A stretch of 10,420 nt of DNA from CAZILN01 sp964540005. Its GTDB lineage: Bacteria; Bacteroidota; Bacteroidia; Bacteroidales; SM23-62. The stretch is from contig CAZILN010000160.1 of assembly GCA_964540005.1 (NCBI GenBank), positions 1-10,420 of the forward strand, given 5' to 3'. The notes beneath the pieces are model-generated. The model was not told the DNA's origin. It saw only the letters and a program-made list of their open reading frames with translations, and ran no database searches. A program made the position numbers and the translations under genes. Positions 7,401 through 10,420 of the stretch are shown piece by piece. Numbering within the stretch: position 1 is the first letter of the stretch; each line of letters opens with the position of its first letter.

Positions 7401-10400
7401 GGATGATGGATCCTTTCGTTGAAGATCCCGAACATACAGGCGGGGAACTGTATTTTAACCTGGGAGATATTTCTGAAGACATTTTGCGTGATTCAAGAAA
7501 ATCATTCGAGAACGGATTGCCTACTTCTGAAAAAGTAACCCTGGTAGATACAACTGTTTGGGGCCGTGTACCCCTGGTCCAGTCACTGGTAAATGCCTTT
7601 AATAATGATCCTGGCTCACGACAATACCAGGATGTGGGACTGGACGGACTGGGTGATGTTGATGAACTGGAATATTTTAATGAGTACATAGACAGCATAC
7701 GGCTGCAGCATGGTGTAAATTCTGTCGCTTACCAGACTGCCCTGAACGACCCCTCAAGTGACAACTTCCATTATTTCCGCGGCAGCGACTGGGATGAGCT
7801 GGAACTGGGGATACTGGACCGCTACAAGTACTATAACGGAATGGAAAACAATTCTCCTACCTCGGAGCAATCTGACGAACCCTATCCTACAACCGGTTCA
7901 ACGCTTCCGGATGTGGAAGACATCAACCGTGACCAGACCCTGAGTGAGAAAGAATCTTATTACGAATATCGTGTCGACCTGCATCCTTCAACCCTGGTTG
8001 TAGGACAGAACTACATCACCGATATGGTTACCAAGAATTCTACTTTCCCCAACGGAGAAAAATCAAGCGTTAACTGGTACCAATTCCGTATTCCGATTCA
8101 TAGCTGGCAGTCCAGGTATGGTTCTATCCAGGATTTCAAATCCATACGCTTCATGAGGATGTTCCTGGCAGGTTTTGACCGGGAAGTCATCCTGAGGTTT
8201 GCCAAGCTGGACCTTGTCAGGGGGGAATGGCGAAGATATAACCTGCCCCTTACCCAGGGAGGTGAAGACATCTCCAGTCCGGAGCCCTCAGATGGTATCA
8301 TGGATGTTTCTGCGATAAACATTGAAGAGAATGCAGGCAAGACCCCGGTCAATTATATTCTTCCGCCGGGAATTGACCGTGTGATTGATCCCACCAATCC
8401 ACAACTGCGCCAGTTGAATGAACAGTCCATCCTGATGAAGGTCAACAATCTTGAAGACGGTGATGCAAGGGCAGTATATAAAAATACCTTCCTTGATATC
8501 AGGCAGTACAGGAAGATACAGATGGAGGTACATGCAGAGGAACTGGAAGGGGAATTGCTTAATGACGGGGACCTGGTGGCATTCATCCGGCTTGGATCGG
8601 ATTATAAAGGTAACTATTATGAATATGAGGTCCCTCTTAACCTTACCCCTCCGGGACGATATGATAATGACAACCTGGGTGACAGGGAAATTGTCTGGCC
8701 CAAGGATAACCGTTTTGAAATTGTACTCAGCATATTTCAGGATGTAAAACAGGCCAGGAATGACATGATGCGCATGGTAAATACTACCGTAAGCCTGAAC
8801 AATATTTTCAGCAGACTGGATGAAAGGGGTAACCGGGTAAGTGTAAAAGGGAATCCTAACCTGAGTAATATCAAAACCATCATGCTGGGGATCAGGAACC
8901 CCAAATCAACCAATAATCCACATGAGGATGATGGCCTTCCCAAATCAGGGGAGATCTGGCTGAATGAACTTCGCCTTACGGATTTCAATGAAGATGGAGG
9001 ATGGGCAGCCAATGCACGTGTCACCACCAAACTGGCCGACCTGGGAACCGTTACCGTGGCCGGGAACACAAGCACACCCGGTTTCGGAAGTATTGAAAAA
9101 AAAGTTAATGAGCGATCAAAACAAGAGGTCATCCAGTATGATGTTTCATCCAATATGGAACTGGGCAAATTCCTTCCTGAAAAAGCCGCTGTGAGTATAC
9201 CGGTGTATATCGGGTTCTCTGAATCCAGGATCAATCCGCAGTACAATCCCCTGGATCCTGACATTCCATTAAAATCCGCACTCAGAAACGCTGAAACAGA
9301 TCATGAGCGTGATTCAATCAGGCATATTGCTCAGGATTACACCAGGCGCAAAAGTTTTAATTTCACCAATGTGAGAAAGAATAAGACTGGTGGACAGGCT
9401 CGCTTTTACGATCTTGCCAACTGGGCGGCAAGTTATTCCCACAATGAGACCTATGCGCGTAATATCAAAACTGAATATAATGTAAACAGAAATACACGGG
9501 GAGCCCTGAGTTATACTTTTAATACACGTCCTAAGAACATAGCTCCCCTGTCAAGATCCGTTTTGTTCAAATCACCTTACCTGAGGCTTATCCGGGATGT
9601 GAATTTTAACTTATACCCCTCACGCATATCTTTCCGCACAGATATGAACAGGAGTTACGGAGAAAAGAAGATCAGGAACCTGTCCAATCCATATCTCCAG
9701 ATAGATACACTTGTTAATAAAAATTTCCTCTGGAACCGGTATTATGATGTGAAATTTGATCTCACCAAGGCCATTAAACTGGATTTCAGTGCCACTAACA
9801 TCGCGCGGATCGATGAACCCATGGGGGTTATGAACAAGGAACGATCTGATTATGAGGCAAAAAGGGATTCCATCCTGACAGAGATCCAAAACTTTGGAAG
9901 GACAACCCATTATACACACAGGATCAGTACCTCCTATACCTTACCCATCAATAAAATACCCCTGCTGAACTGGATCACTGCTTCTGCAAGGTACGGGATC
10001 AATTACACCTGGGATGTAGGTCCGATAACCCCTGACAACATTAACCTGGGAAACAGTATAAAAAACTCCGGTGGTCTCCAGTTAAGCAACCAGTTTAACA
10101 TGATCAACCTTTATAACAAGGTCCCTTACCTCAAAAGTATCAATAACAAATTCAGGGATGGCAGACAGGCAGGAGCGTCGCGGACAAAAGATGTAAACTA
10201 CATCCGGACGGGGATCAGCCTGCGTGCAAATACGCCCCGTACCATCACACACAATCTCAAAACAGAAAATATAAATGTAACTTTTTATGATGCCTCCGGA
10301 CAGGAAATCGAAGGGTTTCTCGAAATTGTCAATGAGAATAAGATCCGTTTTACTGCTGAAAATGATCACCGGACGGTCAGTTGCGACATAAGCGGTACCG

Positions 10401-10420
10401 TCGAGCTCGGGGAGAATCCT
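4442..10420 (+). CDS. sprA: Type IX secretion system outer-membrane translocon SprA (Sov), 3' truncated by window end
   Basis: SprA forms the very large outer-membrane beta-barrel (36 strands in the Flavobacterium johnsoniae structure) through which T9SS substrates, including gliding adhesins and cell-surface enzymes, leave the cell. The frame is open from a TAA at 4418-4420 to the window edge, 1,993 codons with no stop or frameshift; known SprA/Sov proteins have about 2,400-2,500 residues, so some 400-500 are missing. TTG at 4442 is the only start between that stop and the signal peptide: basic KRAYKY, then a hydrophobic core PLIGGFYFLLALIPAP. The ATG at 4556 (residue 39) would remove it. 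Recognisable stretches are YIDDFEGSQTSI (829-840), SGEIWLNELRLTDFNEDGGW (1502-1521), PYLRLIRDVNFNLYPSRISF (1712-1731), KLDFSATNIARIDEP (about 1779-1794) and NLYNKVPYLK (1889-1898). Much of the sequence alternates polar and hydrophobic residues, as barrel strands do. There is a single cysteine (C1981). No own promoter is evident in the 28-bp gap after ruvA. Confidence 0.95.
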   Translation, partial: MKRAYKYPLIGGFYFLLALIPAPELYSRLAGSGVFRPPMLMPPQDTTRSQPVDLRYNFREDETSIFSDVSRISPLYLKNPSNIQSDIIYDPKTNTYVFSEKIGSLNFRNPSYMTLDEYRQFELELAKRDYWRQRARGDNLDQTSFIPGINIGGEAFDRVFGTNTINIIPQGSAELIFGFNLSRIDNPTLSERLRRTPSFTFEEKIQMNVTGSIGDKMKLGLNYNTEATFDFENKTKIEYAGKEDEIIKKIEAGDVTLPLSGSLITGSQSLFGLKTEMQFGKLRVTNVFSQQKGETSTIEVQGGAQLSEFEMSVNDYDANRHFFLSHYFKDNFDRSLASLPVINTGVNITKIEVWVTNKTSNFTDARNIVALMDLAEGGVNIFSPDFSQRPGEQGTHPRNELNDEYQILTQNYSTIRDINQVTATLQPLAPVFSSGQDYEKIENARRLGPREYTLNAKLGYISLNSALNADEVLAVAYEYTLNGKTYKVGELSSDGVNAPSVLMVKLLKGTNLTPQLPTWELMMKNIYAIGAYQVNPQDFILEILYQDDKTGTAINYISEGDIAKKVLIRVMNLDNLNGQLDPIPDGLFDFITGVTINPTNGRIIFPVLEPFGSYLEKKINDPVVASKYVFNELYDSTKTVASQIAEKNKFILTGTYKSASSSEILLNAMNVPQGSVVVTAGGRQLTENVDFTVDYALGRVTIINQGLLESGTPIKISLESQSLFAIQTKTLVGANFDYRLSDDLNIGGTILNLTERPLTQKVNIGDEPISNTIWGVNGSYRTQSQLLTTMIDMLPMISTKEPSNITMTGEFAHLIPGHSRAIKKEGVVYIDDFEGSQTSIDMKNFAAWILSSTPSGKFEEGNLVNDRRYGYNRAKLAFYVIDPLFLRNNSLTPPHIKGNPDLQSNHFVEEVFETDIFPNKENPSGVPTNISVLNLSFYPSEKGPYNFNPEVNSNGLLMNPVNSWGGLMRQIHTNDFETANVEFIEFWMMDPFVEDPEHTGGELYFNLGDISEDILRDSRKSFENGLPTSEKVTLVDTTVWGRVPLVQSLVNAFNNDPGSRQYQDVGLDGLGDVDELEYFNEYIDSIRLQHGVNSVAYQTALNDPSSDNFHYFRGSDWDELELGILDRYKYYNGMENNSPTSEQSDEPYPTTGSTLPDVEDINRDQTLSEKESYYEYRVDLHPSTLVVGQNYITDMVTKNSTFPNGEKSSVNWYQFRIPIHSWQSRYGSIQDFKSIRFMRMFLAGFDREVILRFAKLDLVRGEWRRYNLPLTQGGEDISSPEPSDGIMDVSAINIEENAGKTPVNYILPPGIDRVIDPTNPQLRQLNEQSILMKVNNLEDGDARAVYKNTFLDIRQYRKIQMEVHAEELEGELLNDGDLVAFIRLGSDYKGNYYEYEVPLNLTPPGRYDNDNLGDREIVWPKDNRFEIVLSIFQDVKQARNDMMRMVNTTVSLNNIFSRLDERGNRVSVKGNPNLSNIKTIMLGIRNPKSTNNPHEDDGLPKSGEIWLNELRLTDFNEDGGWAANARVTTKLADLGTVTVAGNTSTPGFGSIEKKVNERSKQEVIQYDVSSNMELGKFLPEKAAVSIPVYIGFSESRINPQYNPLDPDIPLKSALRNAETDHERDSIRHIAQDYTRRKSFNFTNVRKNKTGGQARFYDLANWAASYSHNETYARNIKTEYNVNRNTRGALSYTFNTRPKNIAPLSRSVLFKSPYLRLIRDVNFNLYPSRISFRTDMNRSYGEKKIRNLSNPYLQIDTLVNKNFLWNRYYDVKFDLTKAIKLDFSATNIARIDEPMGVMNKERSDYEAKRDSILTEIQNFGRTTHYTHRISTSYTLPINKIPLLNWITASARYGINYTWDVGPITPDNINLGNSIKNSGGLQLSNQFNMINLYNKVPYLKSINNKFRDGRQAGASRTKDVNYIRTGISLRANTPRTITHNLKTENINVTFYDASGQEIEGFLEIVNENKIRFTAENDHRTVSCDISGTVELGENP

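Noticed and set aside
7273..7698. 141-aa open frame on the - strand inside sprA
   Set aside because: It lies wholly antisense to the uninterrupted sprA frame, has a low-complexity Ser/Pro/Thr-rich sequence typical of shadow translation, and has no recognisable motif.
8737..9264. 175-aa open frame on the - strand inside sprA
   Set aside because: It is antisense to conserved SprA sequence (the SGEIWLNELRL region); its Ser/Leu-rich composition is that of a reverse-strand shadow.
1..10420. An undescribed accessory system, defence island, phage or mobile element
   Set aside because: All coding sequence is accounted for by five recognisable core genes. There are no transposase, integrase, toxin-antitoxin or CRISPR signatures, and gaps are short.

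Overview
The window is a contiguous piece of chromosome from a member of the Bacteroidota. The evidence is the T9SS/gliding translocon gene sprA (sov), which is confined to that phylum, a match to the Bacteroidota -7 promoter element (TAnnTTTG) upstream of maeB, and the near absence of Shine-Dalgarno sequences before the starts. Which order it belongs to cannot be settled from this sequence alone. All genes lie on the + strand, and I see no mobile elements, RNA genes, CRISPR arrays or prophage genes.

Layout. Positions 1-203 hold the C-terminal end of an M17 leucyl aminopeptidase. Its stop overlaps the GTG start of pdxA (200-1255) in a GTGA junction, so the two are probably co-transcribed and translationally coupled. 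A 197-bp gap follows. It starts with a short tandem duplication that includes the pdxA stop codon and ends with a probable promoter for maeB (1453-3747), a malic enzyme fused to a phosphotransacetylase-like domain. After an 84-bp gap with a small hairpin comes ruvA (3832-4413), the DNA-binding subunit of the RuvAB Holliday-junction motor. Only 28 bp later, from a TTG start at 4442, sprA begins and runs open to the end of the window: 1,993 residues, with the C-terminus missing.

The genes do not form one pathway. PepA (peptide turnover), PdxA (pyridoxal phosphate synthesis), MaeB (malate to pyruvate plus reduced cofactor) and RuvA (recombination) are housekeeping functions. SprA is the giant outer-membrane channel of the type IX secretion system, so the cell probably exports proteins with C-terminal T9SS signals and may glide. 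The maeB-ruvA-sprA order is, from memory, also found in other Bacteroidota, so this looks like conserved core chromosome and not an accessory island. I did not find an undescribed system. The points most worth a second look are the TTG start of sprA, its near-total lack of cysteine, the catalytically degenerate PTA domain of MaeB, and the 21-bp duplication at the end of pdxA.
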